Of a stretch of DNA of 7,864 nt, positions 1 to 6,652 are shown in pieces. The notes under the pieces were generated by a model that worked only from the letters and a program-made list of their open reading frames with translations, was not told where the DNA came from and did no database searches. The DNA comes from Ghiorsea sp. (lineage in GTDB: Bacteria; Pseudomonadota; Zetaproteobacteria; Mariprofundales; Mariprofundaceae), in assembly GCA_027019685.1 (NCBI GenBank), contig JALUWH010000239.1, forward strand, positions 1 to 7,864. Direction: 5' to 3'. The number at the start of each line of letters is the position of its first letter. Positions within the stretch are counted from its first letter, which is position 1. A program made the translations under genes and the position numbers.

Positions 1-84
1 TGGTTATGGACGTACAACAATGAGAGACCTAATATGGCTCTTGGTGGCATTACGCCTAAGCAAAAGCTAGCGTTAGCTGCATAA
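1..84 (+). CDS. IS3-family transposase (OrfB/integrase core), C-terminal end only
   Basis: The frame is open from the left edge and encodes 27 residues before a TAA stop. The stretch YNNERPNMALGGITPKQKLA matches the typical end of IS3-family OrfB transposases, where a Y-N-x-x-R-P-x-x-x-L-G motif followed by T-P lies just after the last catalytic glutamate of the DDE domain. The protein would catalyse cut-and-copy transposition of its element. The catalytic residues and the upstream orfA lie outside the window, so I cannot say whether the element is intact. The stop is only 7 bases from the end of the convergent gene at 92, which is closer than expected if that gene kept its own 3' end. Confidence 0.85.
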   Translation, partial: WLWTYNNERPNMALGGITPKQKLALAA

Positions 85-127
85 TGATTTTCTACTTATA
101 AATGCGAACACTTATGGGTGGATTACC
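1..127 (+). mobile_element. Right end of an IS3-family insertion sequence (boundary inferred)
   Basis: The transposase stop at 84 must be followed by the right inverted repeat of the element. The sequence at 116-127, gggtggattacc, resembles from memory the G-run plus GGATTACC outer ends of some IS3-family elements whose transposase ends in the same ALGGITPKQ motif. A short AT-rich spacer beginning tctacttata separates it from the stop, as expected. I therefore place the boundary near 127, give or take a few bases. The left repeat and any target duplication are outside the window, so the boundary is not proven. Confidence 0.45.
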
Positions 128-994
128 GCTCCACTGTATATCAGTCATGAGAGGAACATCATTGGCAAGCGCAGGATACAAAGCGTAAGAAGGAATTTGC
201 ACATCAGGGTGTACATCAGGGCCACCAATACCCACGCCATTTACTTTTGCATACGCAGCGACTTCGCTTAACTTGCTTCCGATATCACCAGCGCCTGGTA
301 TCCAGTTGAGATACATGATTTTTACAGTGTTAGGGAAGGCTGTAGCTAAAGCATAAGAAGTGAAGTTAAGTTCGTTAACATATTGGTTGGCATCATAATC
401 AGCGAAGTATTTGATGTTTCCTGTTGCACTTTCAGAGGTTTTAATGGCTTCAAAGTTAGGGTCTAGATCAAATTGGCTGCCGAGCGCAGTAATTAAAGCT
501 CTAAAGCGCACTCCAACACTATGAACCCAGCGTTTTGCAATCATTTCATGGTCACCAGTTGCATATCCTCCTTGATACTCGGCTGTTCTTAAGTATTCAG
601 GTACAGGTATAAAAGGATTGTTTTTAAAGGATTTATCACGAATCATAACAATAAGATGTTTGTTTAGTGGGCGTAATAAAGCCAGGTCGTTTTCGATGCG
701 AGAGAAGTCATACACACCTTTTTGTGTTTCTAAGTTCACCCAGTTGTAAACAATGCTTATGCCTTTGATGGCTGGGTTATCTATAAGCGTAGCAATGATA
801 GTATCAGTAACACCGTGTGTCGCAATAATATAATGCCCTGCATTTGTAGGCATAACGGTGGCTGTGCGTGAGCTTATGATGAAGTCATTGCTGACTGTTG
901 CAGCTTTGCTTTCTGTCGAAGTAGTGTTACCACAAGCAGCTAACGTGCTTGTGATAAATAAGAATACAAATATTTTATAAATGTATGATAACAT
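92..994 (-). CDS. Lipoprotein, TIM-barrel glycoside-hydrolase-like, probably 3'-truncated by an IS
   Basis: The 300-residue product starts with a hydrophobic segment and a lipobox LAAC (residues 18-21, lipidated Cys21), so it should be anchored in the cell envelope. The segment around residues 76-122 (KGISIVYNWVNLE, then GVYDFSRIENDL, then HLIVMIRDKSF) has the look of early strands of a beta/alpha-barrel glycosidase of the GH5/GH39/GH42 type. Glu182 or Glu188 in FEAIKTSESATG is a plausible acid/base residue and WSG near 288-290 lies on a late strand. The exact family is not recognised. The start is supported by AGGAG (1002-1006, minus strand) seven bases before the ATG. The gene is divergent from the polysaccharide operon, which suggests trimming or cleavage of that polymer. 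The last ten or so residues (NPPISVRIYK) probably derive from the adjacent insertion sequence, so the final barrel strand and helix may be missing and the protein may be inactive. Confidence 0.72.
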   Translation of the reverse strand: MLSYIYKIFVFLFITSTLAACGNTTSTESKAATVSNDFIISSRTATVMPTNAGHYIIATHGVTDTIIATLIDNPAIKGISIVYNWVNLETQKGVYDFSRIENDLALLRPLNKHLIVMIRDKSFKNNPFIPVPEYLRTAEYQGGYATGDHEMIAKRWVHSVGVRFRALITALGSQFDLDPNFEAIKTSESATGNIKYFADYDANQYVNELNFTSYALATAFPNTVKIMYLNWIPGAGDIGSKLSEVAAYAKVNGVGIGGPDVHPDVQIPSYALYPALANDVPLMTDIQWSGNPPISVRIYK

Positions 995-1062
995 GGTGTT
1001 GCTCCTGTGTACTGTTCGACTGTGTCTATAGGTATATATCGATTACAGGGGCTTGCTTCTGG

Positions 1063-1074
1063 ATAGGTAGACTG
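1063..1074 (+). promoter_or_regulatory. Possible ops-like element (RfaH-type antitermination site)
   Basis: The sequence ataggtagactg contains the core GGTAGnnTG of the ops element (consensus GGCGGTAGCGTG), matching 8 of 12 positions overall. It lies about 195 bases upstream of a long polysaccharide operon and in the orientation of that operon, which is where RfaH-type antiterminators load. The first three consensus bases do not match, and no clear promoter is visible upstream of it, so chance is possible. Confidence 0.25.
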
Positions 1075-1086
1075 TTTAAATGTATG

Positions 1087-1101
1087 TAAGGATTTTCCTT
1101 A
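1087..1101. repeat. Perfect short palindrome, possible operator or hairpin
   Basis: TAAGGA and TCCTTA flank a TTT spacer, giving a perfect 6-bp inverted repeat. It sits between the divergent genes, thirteen bases downstream of the ops-like sequence. It could be a regulator-binding half-site pair or a small RNA hairpin; no known regulator consensus is recognised. Confidence 0.3.
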
Positions 1102-1183
1102 TTCGCTTATGAATAGAGGTTTTGAAGAAATGAATGGATAGTATAGGTGTCGTATTATATCTTGATGGCTGTTATTGTTATTT

Positions 1184-1216
1184 GCTCATTACGTTGAGGT
1201 GAGCTATCCTTTTTTT
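1184..1216 (+). terminator. Weak hairpin followed by a run of seven T, possible leader attenuator
   Basis: GCTCA (1184-1188) can pair with TGAGC (1200-1204) around an 11-base loop, and seven T follow at 1210-1216 after the five bases TATCC. The stem is short and the gap to the T-run is larger than in good intrinsic terminators. If it functions it would attenuate transcription in the leader of the operon that starts at 1268, which would fit with an upstream antitermination site. Confidence 0.2.
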
Positions 1217-1267
1217 AAATCATTTTATTTTTAGCGATATTGCTACTTTGGGAGTTCTAAGTTCAAA

Positions 1268-2134
1268 ATGTCTAAACCTTCATTTATTGGGCTTGGGGTA
1301 CAAAAATGTGCAAGCACCTGGATACATCGTATCTTAGAAGACCACCCACAAGTTACAGTGAGCAGCCCTAAAGAGCTTGATTTCTTTTCATATCATTACC
1401 ACTTTGGGTTTGCTTGGTATGAATCCCATTTTTCAGAGGCTTTAGCAACAGGTGAAAATTCACCATCCTATTTTTGTGATTCGCGAGCTGCGGAGCGGGT
1501 TTATCGGTATCACCCAGACATGAAAATCATTGTGTGTTTGCGTGACCCTATAGCTCGCATTATATCTCATCATGCCCATGAAGTGAGGCTTGGTCATGTG
1601 GATGCTAGATTAACTTTTACCGAGGCACTTGAGAATAATCCTATGTATATCGATCAGTCGATGTATGCCAAATACTTAGATATTTGGCTTTCTACCTTTC
1701 CAGAAAACCAAGTGTTGATTTTGCTACAGGAGGATATAAAAAAACAACCCAGTATGGTCGCACGTGATGTGTATCAATTTTTAGGTGTTGATTCTGATTA
1801 CCAATCAGTGTTTTTAGAGCGGAAAGCCAACCCATCACAACAAGCAAAGTCAGACTTTTTTGAGGGTGGACTGAAGAAAACGGCGAAGTTTTTACGCTTG
1901 TTAGGCTTGGATAGTATGGTGAAAAACATTAAGTCTGTATCATGGATACGTGCGATTCGGCAAAGTAATATGCAGAATATTCATGAGAACTTGCCTAGAA
2001 TGACAGAAAGTGAAATGCAGCATTTGGACGCTGTTTTTAGAGATGATATTCGGGATTTGCAAAAGATGACCAATTTGGACTTATGCGCATGGCCGACTTA
2101 TCAACGTTGCTTTGGGACTGCAGATGTTAAGTAA
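1268..2134 (+). CDS. PAPS-dependent sulfotransferase, heparan-sulfate (NDST)-like type
   Basis: The 288-residue product has the two PAPS-binding signatures of the sulfotransferase fold. The 5'-phosphosulfate loop is GVQKCASTWI (residues 10-19), with Lys13 as the probable catalytic lysine. The 3'-phosphate motif is CLRDPIARIISHH (90-102), with Arg92 and Ser100. KELDFFS (35-41) and GENSPSYF (62-69) match conserved positions of heparan-sulfate-type and related bacterial carbohydrate sulfotransferases. YAKYLDIWLSTFP followed by LLQEDI and a C-terminal TNLDLCAWPTY also fit this family, and the length is typical of a single cytoplasmic domain. It should transfer sulfate from PAPS to a hydroxyl or amino group of a sugar, probably on a lipid-linked repeat unit. 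It is the first gene of the operon and its end overlaps the polymerase gene by 11 bases. The acceptor cannot be read from the sequence. Confidence 0.88.
   Translation: MSKPSFIGLGVQKCASTWIHRILEDHPQVTVSSPKELDFFSYHYHFGFAWYESHFSEALATGENSPSYFCDSRAAERVYRYHPDMKIIVCLRDPIARIISHHAHEVRLGHVDARLTFTEALENNPMYIDQSMYAKYLDIWLSTFPENQVLILLQEDIKKQPSMVARDVYQFLGVDSDYQSVFLERKANPSQQAKSDFFEGGLKKTAKFLRLLGLDSMVKNIKSVSWIRAIRQSNMQNIHENLPRMTESEMQHLDAVFRDDIRDLQKMTNLDLCAWPTYQRCFGTADVK
2114..2117 (+). promoter_or_regulatory. Ribosome binding site deciding the polymerase start at 2124
   Basis: GGGA lies six bases before the ATG at 2124, inside the end of the preceding sulfotransferase gene. A TTG at 2112 in the same frame would add four residues, but it overlaps this site and has none of its own at the right distance, so 2124 is preferred. 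Confidence 0.55.
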
Positions 2135-3635
2135 TTTGTTTCAATCCAAGGCGAAATATGTTGTTTTTGGATTTACTGGTCTTTTTTTGATGTTTGTTGG
2201 GTTGGTTTTGGGGCGTATTGTATCCATTGGTGATGTTCGTTTTGGTATACTTTTTTTTGGTTCGATATTTGGTGTGGTTCTTTTGGGGATGCCCAACACA
2301 ATAGTGTGGCTGTGCATTGTGACTACTTATCTCATCTGTGGTCCGATTGTTTATAATATACCAGGTTTGGATAGTGTATGGTGGGGAGCTTATGTGTTGG
2401 GTGGTATCCTTTTTATACCTGCGTTCTTCCAGCTTATTACGTCAGGGAATACATCAAGAATAAATATGGGTATAGGTATGCCCATATTCTTATTTGCTAT
2501 GCTTTTTGTGATGACGGCATTATTAAATTGGATCCCTCCAATGCAGTTGTTGGTATCAGTGAAAGTTTGGTTATTGTTGGCAGGTGTTTTTGTGTATTTG
2601 ACAATGGTTCACCTTGATGAAAAAACTGTTTTTTTCTGGCTCAAAGTTATTTTTGGTATTGCTTTGATTCAAATTATTCCAGTGTTGTATCAGTCGTTTT
2701 TTGTAAAGGCTAGCTTGGTTGCTCTTGGTGCCTCTACATCTTCTGCAGATACGGTGGTGGGAACATTTGGGGGTAGCCCTACTTCTGGTGGAATGACTGG
2801 GGCATTGGCTGCATTCTTGGTGTTTAACTTGATGATGTTTTTAGCATTTGTTCGTTATAAAGTGATACAAAAGCGTGTATGGTTGTATTTGACGTTGCTG
2901 GTGTTACCAATGTTGTTTATTGAGGTAAAAGCATTATTCATTTATTTACCAGTGGCATTGTTTGTGTTGTACAAAGACTTGGTGATAAAAAACCCGATGC
3001 GTTTCTTGAAGTTATCATTTATGGGTGCCGCAGCCATGTTGGTGATGTTGCTGGTGTACCAAGCATATCATTGGTCGAATAAAGGCGGTGATATGTCTCA
3101 AAATATGATGAAAATGTTTGCATATTCTTTTCAGAGTGAAGTGGGTAATGCCAAGCAGGAAGAAGGTGTGATGACTAGGGTGGAGGTGTTAACATTCTGG
3201 TGGGATAAGCAGACTGCAATCAATCCCATACCTATTTTATTTGGGCATGGTCCTTCAGCTTCTAAAACAGGTGGCTTGGAAAAAGGTACTGTTGCTCAGA
3301 AGTATGTTCCTAGAGATATTGATCGAACAGGGCTTGCCTTAATTTTATGGGACTTTGGTATTTTTGGCCTTTTACTTATTAGCTGGTTGTTTTGGCGTTT
3401 GTTTCGTTTGGCAGGTCGGCTGGTAAGTATATTACAATCAGAACATTTGAAGGCGATGGCACATGGGTTGCAAACCATTGTCCCTTTGTTCTTCTTGGCA
3501 ATTTTATACCGTAATGACTTGCCCTATGCGCCGCCGATGATGTTATCATTTATGATAACTATGGGGCTACTTGCATGGCTCTCAAAAGTAGCCGCTGAGC
3601 AGTATTCTCGCCCAATTCCAGGCTCTACTAGATGA
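2124..3635 (+). CDS. Wzy/O-antigen-ligase-like polysaccharide polymerase
   Basis: The 503-residue product is an integral membrane protein with about 12 to 14 hydrophobic segments, for example near residues 11-31, 58-76, 87-106, 119-137, 143-162, 168-190, 225-245, 268-284, 297-313, 403-425 and 471-488. A large hydrophilic loop at about 314-400 carries LFGHGPSASK (372-381) and YVPRDIDRTGLA, followed by a membrane helix containing WDFGIFG. This layout, with a G-x-G motif in a late periplasmic loop, is the hallmark of the O-antigen ligase/Wzy polymerase superfamily (Wzy_C-type). Sequence conservation in this group is poor, so the call rests on topology and context. It would join undecaprenyl-linked repeat units at the periplasmic face of the inner membrane. 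It overlaps the upstream gene by 11 bases and the glycosyltransferase gene by ATGA. It could instead be a ligase rather than a polymerase; the flippase in the same cluster favours polymerase. Confidence 0.78.
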   Translation: MLSNLFQSKAKYVVFGFTGLFLMFVGLVLGRIVSIGDVRFGILFFGSIFGVVLLGMPNTIVWLCIVTTYLICGPIVYNIPGLDSVWWGAYVLGGILFIPAFFQLITSGNTSRINMGIGMPIFLFAMLFVMTALLNWIPPMQLLVSVKVWLLLAGVFVYLTMVHLDEKTVFFWLKVIFGIALIQIIPVLYQSFFVKASLVALGASTSSADTVVGTFGGSPTSGGMTGALAAFLVFNLMMFLAFVRYKVIQKRVWLYLTLLVLPMLFIEVKALFIYLPVALFVLYKDLVIKNPMRFLKLSFMGAAAMLVMLLVYQAYHWSNKGGDMSQNMMKMFAYSFQSEVGNAKQEEGVMTRVEVLTFWWDKQTAINPIPILFGHGPSASKTGGLEKGTVAQKYVPRDIDRTGLALILWDFGIFGLLLISWLFWRLFRLAGRLVSILQSEHLKAMAHGLQTIVPLFFLAILYRNDLPYAPPMMLSFMITMGLLAWLSKVAAEQYSRPIPGSTR

Positions 3636-4885
3636 TTAAAATGTTTTATAGTACACGCGAAAAATACCCTGCATCGCGGGTGGATTTGCAGGATTTATTT
3701 TCGAAGCGTGTATGCCGTCAGTTGGATATAAAGCTGGACTGGCACATGCAAAGTATGAGCGAATTGGCAGAAGGCAACCAAGTTGTAGATACTGCTGGTG
3801 AGACTGTTTTCCTTGGTAAAAACTCAAAGCGTCAAGGTATTTTAAAAAAAATACAAAATCAGTGGTTTGCATTTTTGCATGATTGTAAAGCGTGGTTTTA
3901 TATTCGCAAAAGTGATTATGATATTGTGCAAGTTAGGGATAAATTCTGGGTTGCATTGGTTGGGTTAGTCGCAATGAAAGGACGAGGCGGTATATTTTGC
4001 TATTGGATGTCTTTTCCTTATGCCGAGGCGGATTTGTATCGTATTCAAGCTGAGAAAGATGCATATTCTTTTTTATACCGTGTGTTTTATTTTGTACGTG
4101 GAAGGCTGACACACTGGTTGCTTTACCAGGTCATTCTACCGCATGCAGACTTTGTATTTGTGCAAAGTGAACAGATGTTGAAAGATGTTGAGAAACAGGG
4201 TGTTTCACGCCATAAAATGATGGCTGTGCCAATGGGTATTGCATGGGAGCGTCTACAAGGGTTACCGCAGGCAAAGAGCCTTGGTTTACCCAAGCAAGCC
4301 AAGGTTGCCGTATATATGGGAACCATGGTCAAGGTGCGGCAATTGGATTTTATTTTAGAGGCTTTTGTACATGTTCTAAAAGCAGAGCATGATGCTATGT
4401 TATTGATGGTGGGAGGAGAACCAGAGGATGTGCAACGGTTGCAAGATATTGCTATGAAACTTGGTATTTCAGACTCGGTTTATTTTACGGGGCTGCTGGA
4501 TATGCAAGAAGCATGGGCATATGTATTAGCTGCAGATATTTGCTTGTCTCCATTTCGTCCTAGCCCCATTCTTGATTCGACATCGCCAACCAAAGTTGTG
4601 GAGTATTTAGCTTTGGGCAAACCTGTGGTTGTGAATAACCACCCTGATCAAAGTCAGGTGATTGAAGAGAGTGGAGCAGGTGTAGTCACTGATTATACCC
4701 CAGAATCTTTTGCACAAGGTATGTTGTCATTGTTTCAACATCCTGAACAATGGTCTATGATGGGTAAGCTTGGTCAGAAATACGTAAAAGACACACGCAA
4801 TTATGATGTGATTTCTAGCCAAGTTGCGAACGTGTATCAGCAATTAGTGCAAACCACTGCAGCAAACAAGAAGGGGGTTAAGTGA
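3632..4885 (+). CDS. Glycosyltransferase, GT4/GT1-type (GT-B fold)
   Basis: The 417-residue product has two Rossmann-like halves. The C-terminal half shows the donor-binding pattern of GT4 retaining enzymes: VAVYMGTMVKVRQLDFILEA (226-245), then MLLMVGGE (256-263), VYFTGLLD (283-290), and PTKVVEYLALGKPVVV (319-334) with Glu324 contacting the nucleotide sugar. The first glutamate of the usual E-x7-E motif is replaced by Ser316, a variation common in the SPTK subgroup. The N-terminal half contains hydrophobic stretches (residues 105-130 and 150-178) that probably bind the membrane and lipid-linked acceptor. It should add one sugar to an undecaprenyl-linked oligosaccharide on the cytoplasmic side; donor and acceptor are unknown. 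The ATG at 3632 overlaps the polymerase stop as ATGA, suggesting translational coupling; ATG 3641 is an alternative start. It is the only glycosyltransferase in the window, so others are expected outside. Confidence 0.87.
   Translation: MIKMFYSTREKYPASRVDLQDLFSKRVCRQLDIKLDWHMQSMSELAEGNQVVDTAGETVFLGKNSKRQGILKKIQNQWFAFLHDCKAWFYIRKSDYDIVQVRDKFWVALVGLVAMKGRGGIFCYWMSFPYAEADLYRIQAEKDAYSFLYRVFYFVRGRLTHWLLYQVILPHADFVFVQSEQMLKDVEKQGVSRHKMMAVPMGIAWERLQGLPQAKSLGLPKQAKVAVYMGTMVKVRQLDFILEAFVHVLKAEHDAMLLMVGGEPEDVQRLQDIAMKLGISDSVYFTGLLDMQEAWAYVLAADICLSPFRPSPILDSTSPTKVVEYLALGKPVVVNNHPDQSQVIEESGAGVVTDYTPESFAQGMLSLFQHPEQWSMMGKLGQKYVKDTRNYDVISSQVANVYQQLVQTTAANKKGVK
4871..4877 (+). promoter_or_regulatory. Strong ribosome binding site for the GTG start at 4882
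   Basis: AAGGGGG lies four bases before the GTG at 4882 and is the best Shine-Dalgarno sequence in the operon. It supports the non-ATG start, which overlaps the previous stop as GTGA. The next residues, KLLFIIGTGRCGSS, place the PAPS loop at the usual distance from the N-terminus. Confidence 0.65.
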
Positions 4886-5757
4886 AGCTTTTATTTATTA
4901 TTGGGACAGGTCGCTGTGGCTCTTCATTGGTGCATGAGCTTGTCGCTTTGAATCAACAAGCAGGTTTTGTGTCTAATTTGGATGACCGTTTGCCTTCACT
5001 GAATAGTTTAGGCGCATGGAATAATACGGTTTTTCGTGCAATGAAAGGTAAGTTAACCCAAAAAGGACAAGCAAGGTTTGCGCCTTCTGAGGCTTATCGC
5101 CTGATAGGTAAGAAAGTGTCACCGATTTATGAAAATTCATGCCGAGACCTACTTGCCGAAGATGTAACACCTTGGTTAAGGGAGCGGTTTCATCGTTTTT
5201 TTGAGCAACGGTTTCTGGCGCAAGGAAAAGCTGTTTTTTTACATAAATATACAGGCTGGTCTCGGATTCAATTTTTTGCAGAAATTTTTCCAGAAGCCAA
5301 GTTTGTGCACATTGTTCGTGATGGTCGGGCTGTTGCAAACTCATGGCTGCAGATGCCGTGGTGGGGTGGCTATCAAGGCCCTGAGAAATGGTTATGGGGT
5401 GGATTAACAGAGGAAGAACAACATGTATGGAAAGAAAAAGATTTCGCATACCCTGTGTTGGCAGCACTGGCTTGGAAAAAGCTGATGCAAGGTTTTGTAG
5501 ATGCTGAAACAAATATAGATGCTTCTCGTTATATGACTTGTCGTTATGAAGATTTCCTCGATAATCCAGAACAAATATTAAGACGCATTACTGCATGGGG
5601 CGGGTTACCTGATGCTGATTATATCAATGCAGACTTTTTAGCTTCGCGGGTAAGTAGTGGTCGCCGTCAATCTTTTAAGACAGATTTAACAGCACAGCAA
5701 GTTGCCGACATGGAAGATTGTATCGCTGGTTTACTGGAAAAGTACGATTATGTTTAA
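4882..5757 (+). CDS. Sulfotransferase family protein, first of a tandem paralogous pair
   Basis: The 291-residue product starts directly with the 5'-phosphosulfate loop IIGTGRCGSSLVHEL (residues 6-20). The 3'-phosphate motif follows at 140-155, KFVHIVRDGRAVANSW, with Arg146 and Ser154, and RYEDFLDNPEQIL later in the protein is the conserved R-Y-E-D segment of the family. These features place it in the Sulfotransfer_1/3 superfamily of PAPS-dependent enzymes acting in the cytoplasm, probably on a carbohydrate. A tryptophan-rich stretch after the 3'-phosphate motif (WLQMPWWGGYQ, then EKWLWGG) may shape the acceptor pocket and is shared in part with the next gene. It is only distantly similar to the sulfotransferase at 1268. 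The start is GTG with a strong ribosome binding site; the end overlaps the next gene by 8 bases. The sulfated position is unknown. Confidence 0.87.
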   Translation: MKLLFIIGTGRCGSSLVHELVALNQQAGFVSNLDDRLPSLNSLGAWNNTVFRAMKGKLTQKGQARFAPSEAYRLIGKKVSPIYENSCRDLLAEDVTPWLRERFHRFFEQRFLAQGKAVFLHKYTGWSRIQFFAEIFPEAKFVHIVRDGRAVANSWLQMPWWGGYQGPEKWLWGGLTEEEQHVWKEKDFAYPVLAALAWKKLMQGFVDAETNIDASRYMTCRYEDFLDNPEQILRRITAWGGLPDADYINADFLASRVSSGRRQSFKTDLTAQQVADMEDCIAGLLEKYDYV

Positions 5758-6652
5758 GCAACAACCCAACATGATATTTTTACTTGGTGCAGGTCGTTCT
5801 GGAAGCACGCTGCTTTATAAATTGTTGTCACTGCATGCTAAGGTTGGTTATATCAGTAGTTATAACAATAGTTTCCCTGCTTTTTTGCCTACAGGTTATA
5901 CCAACCGTTGGTTATCACAGCATCTTGCCTTAAAACGAAGCGTGTGGTTTGAACGCAGTGGCAATGCTCATGGTTTTCAACGTGGTTTGTTTAAACGTTT
6001 GATACCTTGGCCTGTAGAAGGTGAAAATATTTATGCACGGGCAGGTATCCCCTTGTTTGAGGCGGAATCACAGGCTAAAGATGACAAACCAGCGCAAAAG
6101 TTCCGAGAAAGCATGTTGCGTTTAGCTCAACAACAAGGCGCAGATAGTATGTTGAGTAAAAGGGTGGCGAATAACCGTCGTATACCGTGGCTACAAAAAG
6201 CTTTTCCCGAAGCAAAGTTTATTCATTTGATACGCGATGGTCGTGATGTTGCACATTCATTTACACAAGTGAATTGGTGGCATGATAATGCGCGTGTTTG
6301 GTGGGCAAATAAAACGATGCGTGAGTTGAAAGCTGATGGGTGGGATGCGCTATCTGTAACGGCTAAGACATGGGTGGAGGCAGTCACAACAGTTGACGCA
6401 GCATTGGGGCAGAGAAAAGACGAGCAGGTATTGCATGTTCGTTACGAAGATTTATTAAAAACGCCGTTGCTGGTGTTGGAAAATATTTTGCAGTTTATGG
6501 AAGTGGAACCTAATTCGGATTATATTGAGCAAGTGCAAAGTATAGGTCTTAAGCCTGTAAAATCTAAGTGGAAATCAGCATGGCAGCCGCAAGCGTATGA
6601 AAAAGTTTTACAGCAACAGCAAACACTTTTGAAACAGTTGGACTATTTATGA
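5750..6652 (+). CDS. Sulfotransferase family protein, second of a tandem paralogous pair
   Basis: From the ATG at 5750 the product has 300 residues. It carries the PAPS loop FLLGAGRSGSTLLYKL (residues 10-25), the 3'-phosphate motif KFIHLIRDGRDVAHSF (156-171) with Arg162 and Ser170, and a C-terminal VRYEDLLKTPLLVLENI. Several blocks match the preceding protein at equivalent places: VGYISSYNN against AGFVSNLDD, FPEAKFIHLIRDGR against FPEAKFVHIVRDGR, and VNWWHD against MPWWGG. The two are therefore probably ancient tandem duplicates with different acceptors or positions. The residues between the two motifs (about 45-135) differ strongly between the copies, as expected for the substrate-binding part. 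GGAAAAG at 5736-5742 supports the ATG at 5750; a TTG at 5702 in frame would add 16 residues that overlap the previous gene and resemble nothing in the family. The stop overlaps the next start as ATGA. Confidence 0.87.
   Translation: MFKQQPNMIFLLGAGRSGSTLLYKLLSLHAKVGYISSYNNSFPAFLPTGYTNRWLSQHLALKRSVWFERSGNAHGFQRGLFKRLIPWPVEGENIYARAGIPLFEAESQAKDDKPAQKFRESMLRLAQQQGADSMLSKRVANNRRIPWLQKAFPEAKFIHLIRDGRDVAHSFTQVNWWHDNARVWWANKTMRELKADGWDALSVTAKTWVEAVTTVDAALGQRKDEQVLHVRYEDLLKTPLLVLENILQFMEVEPNSDYIEQVQSIGLKPVKSKWKSAWQPQAYEKVLQQQQTLLKQLDYL

Larger units (their letters stand above)
995..1267. promoter_or_regulatory. Divergent intergenic region between the lipoprotein gene and the polysaccharide operon
   Basis: This 273-base AT-rich gap has no convincing gene and must hold the promoters of both divergent transcription units. 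I see no sigma-70 promoter with good boxes and correct spacing on either strand. Candidate -10 hexamers include TATTAT at 1153-1158 (plus strand) and TATAGA, the complement of 1025-1030 (minus strand), but neither has a good -35 box. Three small elements are listed separately: an ops-like sequence, a short palindrome, and a weak hairpin followed by a T-run. A GGAG at 1251-1254, thirteen bases before the ATG at 1268, is a rather distant ribosome binding site for the first operon gene. Confidence 0.6.

Noticed and set aside
65..78. Inverted repeat AGCTA-GCGT-TAGCT as a terminator for either convergent gene
   Set aside because: The stem is only 5 bp, lies inside the transposase coding sequence, and lacks a proper T-run on either strand (only TTTT on the minus side).
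2378..2617. A 79-codon open frame on the plus strand inside the polymerase gene
   Set aside because: It is out of frame within a coherent membrane-protein gene, and its composition (many Cys and Tyr) is typical of a shadow frame of GT-rich hydrophobic coding sequence.
2130..3000. Marked T and G richness of the plus strand
   Set aside because: It is explained by codons for Phe, Leu, Val and Gly in a membrane protein, not by foreign DNA or a structural element.
3636..3872. Minus-strand open frame opposite the start of the glycosyltransferase; similar ones at 4123-4332 and 3296-3478
   Set aside because: All overlap well-supported genes on the other strand and show no protein-like motifs or independent start signals.
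4973..5512. A 179-codon open frame on the minus strand
   Set aside because: It lies wholly opposite the sulfotransferase at 4882-5757, whose family motifs are clear. It has no ribosome binding site of note and no recognisable domain.
5702..5749. TTG-initiated 16-residue N-terminal extension of the second paired sulfotransferase
   Set aside because: The ATG at 5750 has a ribosome binding site and puts the PAPS loop at the usual distance from the N-terminus. The extension overlaps the upstream gene by over 50 bases and is unlike family members.
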